From: Rhodohalobacter mucosus
GTDB lineage: Bacteria > Bacteroidota > Rhodothermia > Balneolales > Balneolaceae
Assembly (NCBI RefSeq): GCF_003150675.1
Contig: NZ_QGGB01000003.1
Location: forward strand, 372,001-436,000
DNA: 64,000 nt
Direction: 5' to 3'
Within the stretch, counting starts at the first letter, position 1. The number at the start of each line of letters is the position of its first letter. The notes beneath the pieces were generated by a model. That model worked only from the letters and a program-made list of their open reading frames with translations. It had not been told where the DNA came from and did no database searches. Positions 9,423 through 18,374 of this stretch are shown one piece after another. A program made the position numbers and the translations under genes.

Positions 9423-9872
9423 TTATCTGAGTCCGTTTTGGTCAAGGTTATACGTGTTGCCGGTTGAGAGATCAACCAGTTCGATATGGGTATTTCTTTG
9501 ATTAAATGCAGGTTGGTCCAATCCACTGTCAGAAACTGAAATACGTGTGCTCAGCTTCAGTTCAGATTCAGACGTCTCAAAAACATATACATTGCTAAAG
9601 CCAGGCGCTGTGACAAAGTAGTACCCTGCACTGTTTCTGATTAAACGTATTTGATCAACGGAAGAGATCTCTTCTTCAGAGAGAATATCAGTGATAGTAA
9701 ATTTAATTGCATATCGCTGATCATGAACCTGATTATTTGAGTCGGGTGTGAGAACGCTTTCAATGGGCTGTGCGTAATCAACATTTTGTAGAACCAATGA
9801 AGGCCCACACGCAGCAGCGGCAAAAAAAAGAGCTACACACGATAGAAGTGTGGTAATAGTTGGCTTTGCCAT
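9423..9872 (-). CDS. Small lipoprotein, unknown function
   Basis: 149 residues. The N-terminal hydrophobic stretch ends in AAAC, a lipobox with Cys near residue 22, so the mature protein is probably membrane-anchored. The rest is a compact beta-rich domain of about 125 residues with no family I recognise. It lies between apt (66 bp upstream) and the tail-anchored coiled-coil protein (11 bp downstream), and is likely a functional partner of the latter. Confidence 0.72.
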   Translation of the reverse strand: MAKPTITTLLSCVALFFAAAACGPSLVLQNVDYAQPIESVLTPDSNNQVHDQRYAIKFTITDILSEEEISSVDQIRLIRNSAGYYFVTAPGFSNVYVFETSESELKLSTRISVSDSGLDQPAFNQRNTHIELVDLSTGNTYNLDQNGLR

Positions 9873-9938
9873 AGGGTTTGTATGATGTATTTTTTTAATG
9901 AATGTTTAGTTTAATTGCAATAAAACAGGTTTTGTTCC

Positions 9939-10487
9939 CTAAACCTTTAGCAGGGAGTGAACAGGCAGATTCTGATCAAGAAACCTGCGTCCGCCCAGTG
10001 CAGATATTTCCATTACAAAGGAGTACCCGATAATGTTTCCACCCATTTTTCTGATCAGGTTGCTGGCGGCGGCAGAAGTACCTCCGGTTGCCATCAGATC
10101 ATCATGGATCAACACGTTGTCACCTGATTGAATTGAATCGGTATGAACTTCAAGAGAATCTGTGCCATATTCAAGTTCATATTCGATGGAGTGTGTTGAA
10201 GCCGGTAATTTTCCCGGTTTACGTATAGGAACAAAACCCGCATGAAGATCCTGAGCCAGATTGGTTCCAAAGAGAAAGCCTCTTGATTCAAGGCCTGCAA
10301 CAAAATCAATTTTAGCCCCTCTGAAAGGTTCTGCCAGTAACCTCGAGGTAAGTTCAAGAAGGTAACGATCTTGAAGCAACGGGGTGATATCTTTAAAAAT
10401 GATTCCGGGTTTGGGGAAATTCGGAACACTCCGCACGTTTCCCAATAGTAAATCCCGTAATGATTTGTCTATATTTGAGTGTGCCAT
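9939..10487 (-). CDS. apt: Adenine phosphoribosyltransferase
   Basis: 182 residues from the ATG at 10487; an upstream in-frame ATG at 10508 would add seven residues. It converts adenine and PRPP to AMP for purine salvage in the cytoplasm. Family blocks present are FPKPGIIFKDITPLL, the FVAGLESRGFLFG segment, and the PRPP-binding loop VLIHDDLMATGGTS. Length is normal for the family (about 170-185). It is divergent from tadA across about 100 bp, and probably first in a unit with the two envelope genes downstream. Confidence 0.95.
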   Translation of the reverse strand: MAHSNIDKSLRDLLLGNVRSVPNFPKPGIIFKDITPLLQDRYLLELTSRLLAEPFRGAKIDFVAGLESRGFLFGTNLAQDLHAGFVPIRKPGKLPASTHSIEYELEYGTDSLEVHTDSIQSGDNVLIHDDLMATGGTSAAASNLIRKMGGNIIGYSFVMEISALGGRRFLDQNLPVHSLLKV

Positions 10488-10585
10488 TGATGGCTTTCTG
10501 ATTAACATCCCCGCGTCTTAAACAAGTAGCTAACATAACACTTTCTCCCCAAATGTTTAACCAAAACCCGTTCAATAGTACCAAT

Positions 10586-11029
10586 ATGGACAAAAAGTTT
10601 ATGATCGAAGCATTTAAACTTGCTGAAAGGGCGTATATGGAGAAAGAGATACCTGTTGGAGCCGTTGTAGTGCATCAAAACCGCATAATCGGTAAAGGAT
10701 ACAATCAGGTGGAGCGACTGAAAGATCCCACAGCACATGCCGAAATGATTGCCATATCCGCTGCTTGTGCTGCACTAGAAAACAAGTATCTGGAAGGTTG
10801 TACTCTGTATGTTACCCTTGAGCCCTGCCCGATGTGTGCCGGGGCCATGGTCTGGGCAAAACTTGACCGGGTGGTTTTTGGAGCTATGGACGAAAAAGCG
10901 GGCGCATGTGGAACCCGGTTTAATATTGCATCGAGCGCACATTTAAATCATCGTCTTGAAGTTATCCAGGGAGTAATGGAAGCCGATTCTGGATATCTTT
11001 TGAAGCAATTCTTCGAAGAACGCAGATAA
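10586..11029 (+). CDS. tadA: tRNA-specific adenosine deaminase
   Basis: 148 residues from the ATG at 10586; an ATG at 10553 would add 11 poorly conserved residues. It deaminates A34 to inosine in the tRNA anticodon. Zinc and catalytic motifs are intact: HAE at 51-53 (zinc His and proton-shuttle Glu) and PCPMC at 80-84. The family block GACGTRFNI (CGS-like in other deaminases) follows. Length and motif spacing favour TadA over a guanine or cytosine deaminase. It is a single gene, divergent from apt, and converges on the DedA-fusion gene across a structured spacer. Confidence 0.92.
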   Translation: MDKKFMIEAFKLAERAYMEKEIPVGAVVVHQNRIIGKGYNQVERLKDPTAHAEMIAISAACAALENKYLEGCTLYVTLEPCPMCAGAMVWAKLDRVVFGAMDEKAGACGTRFNIASSAHLNHRLEVIQGVMEADSGYLLKQFFEERR

Positions 11030-11262
11030 GTTTTTAACCTAATTTAGATGCAGGGTATTAAACAGTACCCCCGCTATCGAAGGGGAAGAGTGGGAATGAC
11101 CGCTGAGCGTTGATATGAGCCGGGTAATTTCATTTTGGCGTTACGTTTGCTGCGGTTCATTCTAACCCGGCTTATTGAAATACTTCCCTCAACGGAAAAT
11201 TACAATGGCCTCCGTTATCGGAGTGAAATTCACCATTGAAAAAAACTTTTGTTAAGCTGACA
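11030..11262. other. Structured intergenic stretch, possible ncRNA or decayed hairpin repeat
   Basis: 233 bp between convergent genes with several inverted repeats. These are GGGTA/TACCC (11053-11070), CCCC/GGGG around GCTATCGAA, GGGAAG near 11084 pairing with CTTCCC near 11185, AGCCGGGT (near 11120) with AACCCGGCT (near 11165), and CTCCG-TTAT-CGGAG inside CAATGG/CCATTG near the right end. The last is followed by an A-run and then TTTT. The nesting suggests one long folded transcript or the remains of a mobile hairpin element. The last hairpin can also act as a terminator for tadA. It lacks the core of SRP RNA and I cannot match it to 6S RNA or RNase P RNA. Confidence 0.4.
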
Positions 11263-12840
11263 CTATTCAGTATTTGATCTATCCCGTTTCTCTTTAATCC
11301 GTCTCCACTTTTCAAATGCCTGTCTTCTCCCCTTCACAGTACCCAGCGGCAGGATGTATTTGATAAATCCGTAGAGCAGTATTGATGCCGCTAAGATTAC
11401 CAGCAATGCATATTCCTGATATAGTTCAATATAGGTTAACATAGGCTGGCCAATCAAAGAAGTAACCCAAATCAAAAGTGGTGCCCAAACCGCCAATGAT
11501 GCCAGAAAATAGGCGAGAAATGGCCAGAAGTCTGTTTTTAAAATGCCGGCAGCGAGATAGACCGGCAGCCTGGTGCCCGGAACAAAACGCGTGGCAATCA
11601 ATATTTCTGCACCCCTCGCCTGAAAGAGATCCCTGGCTCTCATAATATCCTGTTTCCTGATAAACCATTTAAATGGAGCAATCTGAAGCACGGGATAACC
11701 CAAATATCTTCCTGACGCATAAATCAGCAAGTCAGCGGAAATAATACCCGTTACGCCCCCGATCAGAGCATGCTGAAATCCAATAAGTCCGGTTGCAAAC
11801 AGCAGGCCGGCAGCAATACAGGCCGAATCTTCACTGACCAGAGAAATAATGATCAAAAAAAGTATAAGTAGTAATAGTGCCTGGCCTGAAAGCTCTGCAA
11901 TATCATCTCTTGAAAAGGTCTCCATCGATTCCGCAATTCTTTCCGAACTTGCCAAAGCCCTGTTCATCCCATTTTGATTATCAACCTGGCGGATAAATGA
12001 TTGAACGAGTGTACTCCAGTCATCCGGATTTGAACGTATTTGATCAGGTTTGGCAGCCAACAGATCAAGTGTACTGTGTGGGATGAGCCGATAGATTTCG
12101 AGTGCCGTCTGAACGGGTATCTGAGGATCAGCTGTGCTGTGAATGATCCTGACAGGAACAGTAATCTCCCGGAGGAGGTTTTCAATATGTCTTTGATCCA
12201 TGGCAAGCATAGTCGAAATGAAATGCCTGTTGAATTGCATAGTTTCAGCCCATCCGAAATGCGGAAACCCATACCTGAAAATTGTAAATACTGGAACCAT
12301 CAATGAATAAACTGAGCGGTTTATTCTGTAATTGCCCAGAAAATGGATCTCCTCTATTCCCATCGACTGGATCAGTGTGAGGCTTTTCAGATCATTCTCA
12401 TTTTTTGTAATAGTTTCAATGGCAACAAGCCCTCCATATCGAAACCCTCCAATGTGTATATTCCGGTTCGGCAGCTGATTGATCCATTTCGAAAGAATCT
12501 CCCCTCTTTCCTGATTGCTTATATAGTTTCTTAAACCGCCTTTATTTAAAACAGGTATGATCACTCCCATGCTGTCTGCAAGAGTCTCAGCCAGCGGAAT
12601 CAGTTCCTCTGCAGGTTGATAGGCATCCGGGATAAGAATCATCATTGTTCGTCTTGAAGACGCTTCAATATTGAAATAGTGGATATCCAGCTCCTCTTCA
12701 TTGTATACGAGCTGATCTGACTTTTCGAACCGGTTAAATTGAGTTTCTGCAGGAAAAAGTGTTTGTGTAGCCCATGAAAGAAGCAGGAGAAATAAATAGA
12801 CAGCACCAGCGATGATTCCAATTTTTTTTAGTGCTGTCAA
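11263..12840 (-). CDS. Degenerate alpha/beta hydrolase fused to DedA (VTT) membrane domain
   Basis: 525 residues. After an N-terminal membrane helix (8-25), residues about 55-290 follow the alpha/beta hydrolase pattern. The nucleophile elbow, however, reads GFRYG (132-136), with Arg134 where the catalytic Ser should be, and no His-containing GH motif is seen at the end. The acid-like Asp238 (HSTADP) remains. Residues about 320-500 form a DedA/SNARE-associated domain with several helices, the SEDSACIAAG and YASGRYLG blocks and the hallmark RFVPGTR (418-424). DedA proteins are undecaprenyl-phosphate or phospholipid flippases in the inner membrane. The hydrolase-like part probably binds rather than cleaves a substrate, or is a remnant. 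The basic C-terminal tail is cytoplasmic. Confidence 0.82.
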   Translation of the reverse strand: MTALKKIGIIAGAVYLFLLLLSWATQTLFPAETQFNRFEKSDQLVYNEEELDIHYFNIEASSRRTMMILIPDAYQPAEELIPLAETLADSMGVIIPVLNKGGLRNYISNQERGEILSKWINQLPNRNIHIGGFRYGGLVAIETITKNENDLKSLTLIQSMGIEEIHFLGNYRINRSVYSLMVPVFTIFRYGFPHFGWAETMQFNRHFISTMLAMDQRHIENLLREITVPVRIIHSTADPQIPVQTALEIYRLIPHSTLDLLAAKPDQIRSNPDDWSTLVQSFIRQVDNQNGMNRALASSERIAESMETFSRDDIAELSGQALLLLILFLIIISLVSEDSACIAAGLLFATGLIGFQHALIGGVTGIISADLLIYASGRYLGYPVLQIAPFKWFIRKQDIMRARDLFQARGAEILIATRFVPGTRLPVYLAAGILKTDFWPFLAYFLASLAVWAPLLIWVTSLIGQPMLTYIELYQEYALLVILAASILLYGFIKYILPLGTVKGRRQAFEKWRRIKEKRDRSNTE

Positions 12841-13089
12841 AGTCAGGTATCGTTTTTGTATTTATGCTTTATATCCAAATAGAGGTAAAAGAATCGGCGG
12901 ATTTTACTCATTTTGAATTAAACTTTCATGCAAACCGTTTATTTTACTGTAAATTCTATCGACACAATGCAATGGCTTCAATGCTACGTTTTCGGTTCCG
13001 TTATATGGCTAAATCTATATAAGTCCACTGTTGTTTAACAGCCTAAGCATTGGCTAAACATTATCCCGCGCTGATATTTTTTTGTAAAC

Positions 13090-13908
13090 ATGCTCTACAC
13101 CAAATCATTTTATAATTCTCCTGATAAGGACTGGGTGGTTTTTATTCATGGCGCAGGTGGCTCTTCAAACATATGGTACAGGCAGCTTAAGGCGTTTCAG
13201 GATGAATTTAATGTGCTGCTTGTTGATTTACGCGGTCATGGAAGGTCGAAAGAGATGAGTACGCTGAAAAAATATTACAAAGAGCGTTATTCATTCAGAA
13301 CCGTCAGCAAAGATGTTCTGGAATCGATCCATAAAAACAGTATATCGAAAGCGCATTTTGTTGGTGTATCACTCGGAACCATTATTATTCGAACCATTGC
13401 CGAGATGGAACCGGATGTAGTTCAATCTGCCATTATGTGCGGTGCGATCACAAGACTTGATATCCGAAGCCGTATCCTGGTTTGGCTAGGTCACACGTTC
13501 AAAAAAGTGGTTCCTTTCATGTGGCTCTATAAGCTGTTTGCATGGATTATCATGCCAAAGAAAAACCACGAAGAATCCCGAATACTCTTTGTTCAGGAGG
13601 CAAAAAATCTGGCCAGGAAAGAGTTCCTCAAGTGGTTCAGGTTAACCTATGAAGTGAATCCCTTGCTTCAATATTTTAAGGAAACTGAGATGGATGCTCC
13701 CACCCTTTATATTATGGGCGAGGAGGATCATATGTTCTTGCCTCCCGTCAAAAAAATGGTAGAGAGGTTCGAGAGAAGCTACCTGGAAGTGGTAGAGAAT
13801 AGCGGACACGTTGTAAATATTGATAAGCCGGAACAATTCAATGCATTGTCCCTGGCATTTCTTAAAAAGCAGTCAGCTTCTGAAGGGATGACTGCAGAGA
13901 CTCCCTGA
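13090..13908 (+). CDS. Alpha/beta hydrolase
   Basis: 272 residues, cytoplasmic, no signal peptide. All elements of the fold are present: the oxyanion block VVFIHGAGGSSNIW (around 18-31), DLRGHGRS (around 54-61), the nucleophile elbow GVSLG (around 97-101), the acid in MGEEDHMF and the catalytic His in NSGHVVNIDKP near residue 240. It is probably an esterase, lipase or similar; the substrate cannot be told. It is preceded by a 250-bp spacer shared with the divergent DedA fusion. The intact catalytic triad contrasts with that degenerate hydrolase next door. Confidence 0.88.
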   Translation: MLYTKSFYNSPDKDWVVFIHGAGGSSNIWYRQLKAFQDEFNVLLVDLRGHGRSKEMSTLKKYYKERYSFRTVSKDVLESIHKNSISKAHFVGVSLGTIIIRTIAEMEPDVVQSAIMCGAITRLDIRSRILVWLGHTFKKVVPFMWLYKLFAWIIMPKKNHEESRILFVQEAKNLARKEFLKWFRLTYEVNPLLQYFKETEMDAPTLYIMGEEDHMFLPPVKKMVERFERSYLEVVENSGHVVNIDKPEQFNALSLAFLKKQSASEGMTAETP

Positions 13909-13949
13909 AACGTCTGTTTTAAGACGCGATACTTAAACAGCGTCTGTGT

Positions 13950-15794
13950 TTAGTCGCCGTTAAGATCAAGCCTTGTTTCGCGGATTACCCGGCTTAACCA
14001 TGCTTCTGACTGCCTGTTTTCCTGAATATCGAGCAGGTACGGCATGGCGTCTTCAGCGGTTTCGAACCCTTTGTATGCTACAAAATAGTATCCTGTGGCA
14101 TCCACATGAAGCATATGGGCATCAAGTCCCTCATCTTTAAATGATTCATAGAGACGATCCGCGTTGTTTCTGTTCAGAAATGAGCCTCCAATTACGTAAA
14201 AGTCGAGGTGATCGTATTCACCGTTTTCACCGTTTACGTTTGTCATTTCCACTTCGCGCCATTCAGCAGGAGCATCCGAGGTATCCTCTTCAGTCTCGGT
14301 TATTACCTCAACTTCCTGCCACTCCTTCATATCGGTTTCTTCAACTTCCTCCTCTACAGGAACGGGTTCTTCTTCAACAGGTTCAGTTTCCATGATTGTC
14401 TCTTCCTCAACAACGGTAACTGTGTCAGGTTGAGCTTCAGATGTATCAGTCTCTGTGATTTCGGCCTGTTCCTCATTAGACATCAGTGGATTGTCAACTA
14501 CCCTGTCGAGGTTATTTCTGTGCCTTTCCTGTTTCTCTTCCAGTAGCTCACGCTGGCTTTGATAGGCATTTTTGACTCTTTCGGCTATTGGTTTTTCAAG
14601 CTCTGCCTGCAGCAGAACTATCAGTTCATTCTCCTGAACATCCGTGGAATTGTAGCCAAACAGATAACGAAGACCAAGAAACCATACCGGTAAGTCCTTG
14701 AGGATTGGGATTCCACGACGCACTTCAGACTCCTCGGTTCTATATAGGCCTGCCATGACTGTACTTTCACCGTCCAACAGAAGAGCGTGTGTGTTGGCTT
14801 CCTGTTTATTGATAACTGTACTAACCGGGTCTGGTTGTGCGGATGATCGCTCGGCCTGAATGTCAAGATAGATCATCGTTGTATCGCCCACTTCTACAAT
14901 TTGTGGAGTAACCGTCAGAATGGTACCCGTACTGAAAAACTGGTCCGTTACGTTTCCGGCAAAGTCACGTTGCTTAATGGAAAAATCCTGCCCTACCTGA
15001 ATAAAACCTTCCTGTCCGTTCATCACTTTAATTGACGGAGTTGCCAGTATTTTACCCAGATTATCAGCTTCGAAAGCGCTGAACAGTGCCTGGACTTCTA
15101 TTCCACCCACGTCACCAAAGTTAACCAGCGCATTAAATGCATTCTGAGAAACATTTTGAGCTCCCCGGGAATTAACGTTTACAAAACTTCCGGTAAAATT
15201 AGTAGATGGTATCTGTTCACTTCCATCATCACTGGTGAAATCTCCTATGTTTGTAGGTGTATTAGAAGTAAGGGTTGACCAGTCAACACCGATTTCACGC
15301 AGAGCTCTGCGGCTGCCTTCAAAGAATGTGGCATTAATGCGCACTTCACGCGTATTGGTATCGATTATCAGTTCATCTTCACCCGCCTGTGCAGCTTGCT
15401 GGGGCTGGGATGAATCTGTTGTTCGCATCTGCCGCGCCTGTTCAGCCGTAACCAACTCAAAAACATCCGGTGATTCGAGGGCCACAAAATTTTGTACCCT
15501 CAGAATATAATCCAGCGCATCCCTCCAGTGCATGGGCGGAAGTGATACACCGATCTCTCCCTCGTAACCGGTTCTGTCAATGATAAACCGATTGTCGTAG
15601 TCCTGAGCGAAGCGGTTTAATATTTCAACAGCTTCCACGAAGGAGGTTCTGCGATCGAAGGAGATGATTTGATCCGGATCGGAGAATTCTCTCGGAATTC
15701 TGTCCTGGGCCTGGACGTACGCCAGGTCACCGAATGCAAAAACGAGTAGTATGATTGCCGTCAGAAATTTCATAAGTCTGTTTGATATTTTCAT
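13950..15794 (-). CDS. pilQ: Type IV pilus secretin PilQ with C-terminal SPOR domain
   Basis: 614 residues. A signal peptide (cleavage near residue 30) leads into a short STN-like domain (around 46-115) and an N-domain (around 140-175). The secretin channel domain (around 228-400) carries its hallmark RRGIPILKDLPVWFLGLRY (359-377). A long acidic Glu/Thr-rich linker follows (around 445-525). The C-terminal segment (around 528-605) is a SPOR domain (YVIGGSFLNRNNAD...YYFVAYKGF), which binds denuded septal peptidoglycan. PilQ forms the outer-membrane pore for the pilus; the SPOR fusion would tether it to the cell wall. The start overlaps the PilO-PilP stop (ATGA). Confidence 0.9.
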   Translation of the reverse strand: MKISNRLMKFLTAIILLVFAFGDLAYVQAQDRIPREFSDPDQIISFDRRTSFVEAVEILNRFAQDYDNRFIIDRTGYEGEIGVSLPPMHWRDALDYILRVQNFVALESPDVFELVTAEQARQMRTTDSSQPQQAAQAGEDELIIDTNTREVRINATFFEGSRRALREIGVDWSTLTSNTPTNIGDFTSDDGSEQIPSTNFTGSFVNVNSRGAQNVSQNAFNALVNFGDVGGIEVQALFSAFEADNLGKILATPSIKVMNGQEGFIQVGQDFSIKQRDFAGNVTDQFFSTGTILTVTPQIVEVGDTTMIYLDIQAERSSAQPDPVSTVINKQEANTHALLLDGESTVMAGLYRTEESEVRRGIPILKDLPVWFLGLRYLFGYNSTDVQENELIVLLQAELEKPIAERVKNAYQSQRELLEEKQERHRNNLDRVVDNPLMSNEEQAEITETDTSEAQPDTVTVVEEETIMETEPVEEEPVPVEEEVEETDMKEWQEVEVITETEEDTSDAPAEWREVEMTNVNGENGEYDHLDFYVIGGSFLNRNNADRLYESFKDEGLDAHMLHVDATGYYFVAYKGFETAEDAMPYLLDIQENRQSEAWLSRVIRETRLDLNGD

Positions 15795-16642
15795 CGTTGA
15801 ACCTCCAGTGTAACCACATCAATGATTCCACCTCTGTTTAGTCTGAATGTTACTCTACCTTCCCGTGTATTGATAGACTCGAGTCGTCCCAGGTATACCC
15901 TGTCACCTTCACGAAGCGTTATCATCTCACCATTTTGGTCACGAAGATATACAGCTACCGGTGTGATACCTATCAGAGTACTGTTGTCCACATTTGGTAA
16001 ATTGTCTGTATTTGGCTCAACATTTCTGATGATCGGGAAAAATGGATTATGGGATGATGCAAGCGCACCGGTTGCCGTATCGGGGAGACGCTGCGTATTG
16101 AAAAGATTCTGACTGTCGTAATTACTCTGTATCTGAAATACAAAGCTGACATTCTGGTAACCCTCCTCGAGCCCCAGCGGACTAATAGAGACGTTACTTA
16201 TTTTCTGAACAGGTTCACTATGCTCAATAGCGTTCACAAAACGCATAAACCCGCGATAAGGCCCGGTACCTGTAATTTCAGATCGTATGATGCCATAGTC
16301 TTCCGTAATGGTCGAATCCTGAAATACATAGTTGAATGTTAGCCCGGCCTGACGATTCAGCTGAGTCAGAAATCTGAATACTTCATCGGGATTGTTGTTC
16401 GGAAATATGGTCTTGTCGTAGTTATCAATGAATGCCTGCGATTCCTCATATTGAATCCGAAGAGAAGGAAGCATATCTGCGGTCTGACTATCCTGAGCAT
16501 ACTGTGTCTCGAGGCTAGACTTCTCAGACTCCAATTCCTCGATTTGTGGTTTTTGAACGAAATGCATGTACGCATATCCTCCTCCATAAATCACAAGGAC
16601 CACAAAAAGCAGTATCAGTGTATTTCGAATTGCGTATGACAT
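15791..16642 (-). CDS. PilO-PilP-like fusion, pilus alignment protein
   Basis: 283 residues. One N-terminal membrane helix (around 8-27) and a coiled coil (around 33-57) precede a PilO-like ferredoxin fold (around 80-180). A flexible Pro/Asn-rich linker follows. The C-terminal part (around 215-283: VYLRDQNGEMITLREGDRVYLGRLESIN) resembles the beta domain of PilP, the lipoprotein that contacts PilQ. Proteobacteria encode these separately. It is translated just before pilQ with a 4-bp overlap and after the PilM-PilN fusion with a 3-bp gap. PilO is well supported by position and layout; the PilP match rests on domain character and on the absence of another pilP. Confidence 0.78.
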   Translation of the reverse strand: MSYAIRNTLILLFVVLVIYGGGYAYMHFVQKPQIEELESEKSSLETQYAQDSQTADMLPSLRIQYEESQAFIDNYDKTIFPNNNPDEVFRFLTQLNRQAGLTFNYVFQDSTITEDYGIIRSEITGTGPYRGFMRFVNAIEHSEPVQKISNVSISPLGLEEGYQNVSFVFQIQSNYDSQNLFNTQRLPDTATGALASSHNPFFPIIRNVEPNTDNLPNVDNSTLIGITPVAVYLRDQNGEMITLREGDRVYLGRLESINTREGRVTFRLNRGGIIDVVTLEVQR

Positions 16643-16645
16643 AAA

Positions 16646-18364
16646 TTATTCCCCTAAATTTAGCATCTCGTCAATTTGGCGTGCACTTTCGGGAGTGAAC
16701 TCCGATTCATCAGCAATCACGCTGCGAATCATCATGTTGAAATAGAAAACTTCACGTTCCCGTATTTGTTCTCTTCGTACAGAAAGCAATGTCACTTCCG
16801 GGAACTGGTTTGCAAGCATAGGTATTCGTTCCCGTGTAAGAGAGTATCCATCCACCATCAGTACATCGTCATTTTGACGAACTGAATTGATCCACATTCC
16901 GCCGACTTGCTCTACGGCCTGATTAAACCGGTCCAGGGTAACCGTCCACCGTATATTGTCACGGCTGAGTTCAGTTAACAAGGTAAGTTGTCCGGATAAA
17001 TCAGCTATCTGGGCAGACAACATCTCAGACTCTTCCACAAAGGGTGCCAGCTCTTCTATAGAACTCTGTATTCGGGTATTATCCGTTTGCAACTGCTCTA
17101 TCTGAGACTGATTTTGCTGGTAGAAATGATTTAAAATTATCGGACTTACACCGATCAATATCAGCAGTGCTATTCCATGCCATTGAAGCTGGAATACCTT
17201 TTGGTGTTCTGAGACATACTTGGGCAGAAACGAAAGCGGAGGATATTTGTCACGGCCACCGTTCGCAGAAAGTGAGGCAATACCGATAGCCGTCGAAAAA
17301 GCTGATACGGTCTCCTTCATGGATTCACCGATCAACATTTTATCCGGATCGAACTTAAACTCCTCACAGATCAGGTCGGGGAAGTTTTGCCTGAAAAAGT
17401 CGGTTGCTTTTTCTCCAACCGTATTATTGAAAATAAGCAGGCGATCGACACCCGGTATGTCGCCTGTATCGAGCTGGAATAGAATTTTGGAAAAAATCGT
17501 ATTCAGAAAATTCTTTGATTCTGTTCCCTCATTAATTACCGGAGATACCTGCAGCACCTCGTGGCCCTGAGTGAAGATCATTCTGCATTTTTTAGGGCCA
17601 AACTGAATCAATCCCGTAATCTGTTCCTGATTGTCTTCGTAGTGGTTTCTGTAGAGGCCCAGCATGGCAGACTCATCAGGAATTACATCCGTGATGTAGT
17701 AATTCCTGTCGAACATCTCCTTTGTCTGGTTCACCAGCTGCAGTGCGTGTGACTCCTCATCGATGGAAGCTATAACGAGGGTTCCGTCATTTCTTATTAA
17801 ATAATCATAGTAATCAGACTGCGGTGTGCTGCCATAAATTGCCTGAAGCTTTTCCTGAACATTCTGTTCTATATCTTTCTTCTTCAGGTCGTTGTAATTC
17901 GCATTCCTGATGATCTGAAAAATGGTATTCCCATTTTCAATATTGAGCGCCATCATGATTTTGCTCTTTGAGAAATCATCAAGATACTGTGCAAGCATCT
18001 CCTGATTGCTTCTGGCTGTACCAGCTTCCTTAACCAGGTCAGGCTCATCAAAATCATCTACACTGTCTTCGATATCACTCAGATCAAGTTCTGCCAGATC
18101 ATTTGAATCATCTTCGTCGTCATCATCATCGAGGCCAAAGATGGCGTCCGGATCCTCTTCAGAAAATACATCCTCGGAAAAAACATCCGAATCTTCGGTT
18201 TTCTCCTGCTCGAATACCGGCTTTGATTCCGTTTGCAGCGGTTCCACCAGCTTCAGCTTGTCGAGACGAACGAGCTCTAATCCATTCTTTGAAGGTTTTA
18301 CCCTGGCGATTTTCAAAAATTCGCCCTCAAGACTGATCCCTATATATTCGCGTGGTTTAAACAT
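16646..18364 (-). CDS. PilM-PilN fusion, pilus inner-membrane assembly protein
   Basis: 572 residues. The N-terminal 380 residues fit the actin-like PilM fold (start REYIGISLEGEFLKIARV), which recruits the cytoplasmic side of the pilus machine. They are interrupted by a very acidic low-complexity insert (around 50-110, runs of Asp and Glu). A single membrane helix (396-412) follows, then a coiled coil (around 415-470) and a PilN-like periplasmic domain to the end. PilM normally binds the short N-terminal tail of separate PilN; here they are one chain. It lies in the tight order pilT - PilMN - PilOP - PilQ, with gaps of 10 bp or less. Confidence 0.85.
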   Translation of the reverse strand: MFKPREYIGISLEGEFLKIARVKPSKNGLELVRLDKLKLVEPLQTESKPVFEQEKTEDSDVFSEDVFSEEDPDAIFGLDDDDDEDDSNDLAELDLSDIEDSVDDFDEPDLVKEAGTARSNQEMLAQYLDDFSKSKIMMALNIENGNTIFQIIRNANYNDLKKKDIEQNVQEKLQAIYGSTPQSDYYDYLIRNDGTLVIASIDEESHALQLVNQTKEMFDRNYYITDVIPDESAMLGLYRNHYEDNQEQITGLIQFGPKKCRMIFTQGHEVLQVSPVINEGTESKNFLNTIFSKILFQLDTGDIPGVDRLLIFNNTVGEKATDFFRQNFPDLICEEFKFDPDKMLIGESMKETVSAFSTAIGIASLSANGGRDKYPPLSFLPKYVSEHQKVFQLQWHGIALLILIGVSPIILNHFYQQNQSQIEQLQTDNTRIQSSIEELAPFVEESEMLSAQIADLSGQLTLLTELSRDNIRWTVTLDRFNQAVEQVGGMWINSVRQNDDVLMVDGYSLTRERIPMLANQFPEVTLLSVRREQIREREVFYFNMMIRSVIADESEFTPESARQIDEMLNLGE

Positions 18365-18374
18365 TGAACTGAGG

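Noticed and set aside
11030-11262. SRP RNA or 6S RNA next to tadA
   Set aside because: The conserved SRP apical core (GGAAG and AGCAG loops) is absent, and no long 6S-like bubble hairpin could be assigned; kept as structured DNA of unknown type.
12831-13022. Plus-strand open frame of 63 codons in the DedA-hydrolase spacer
   Set aside because: Overlaps the DedA-fusion start, low-complexity aromatic composition, no start signals or recognisable family.
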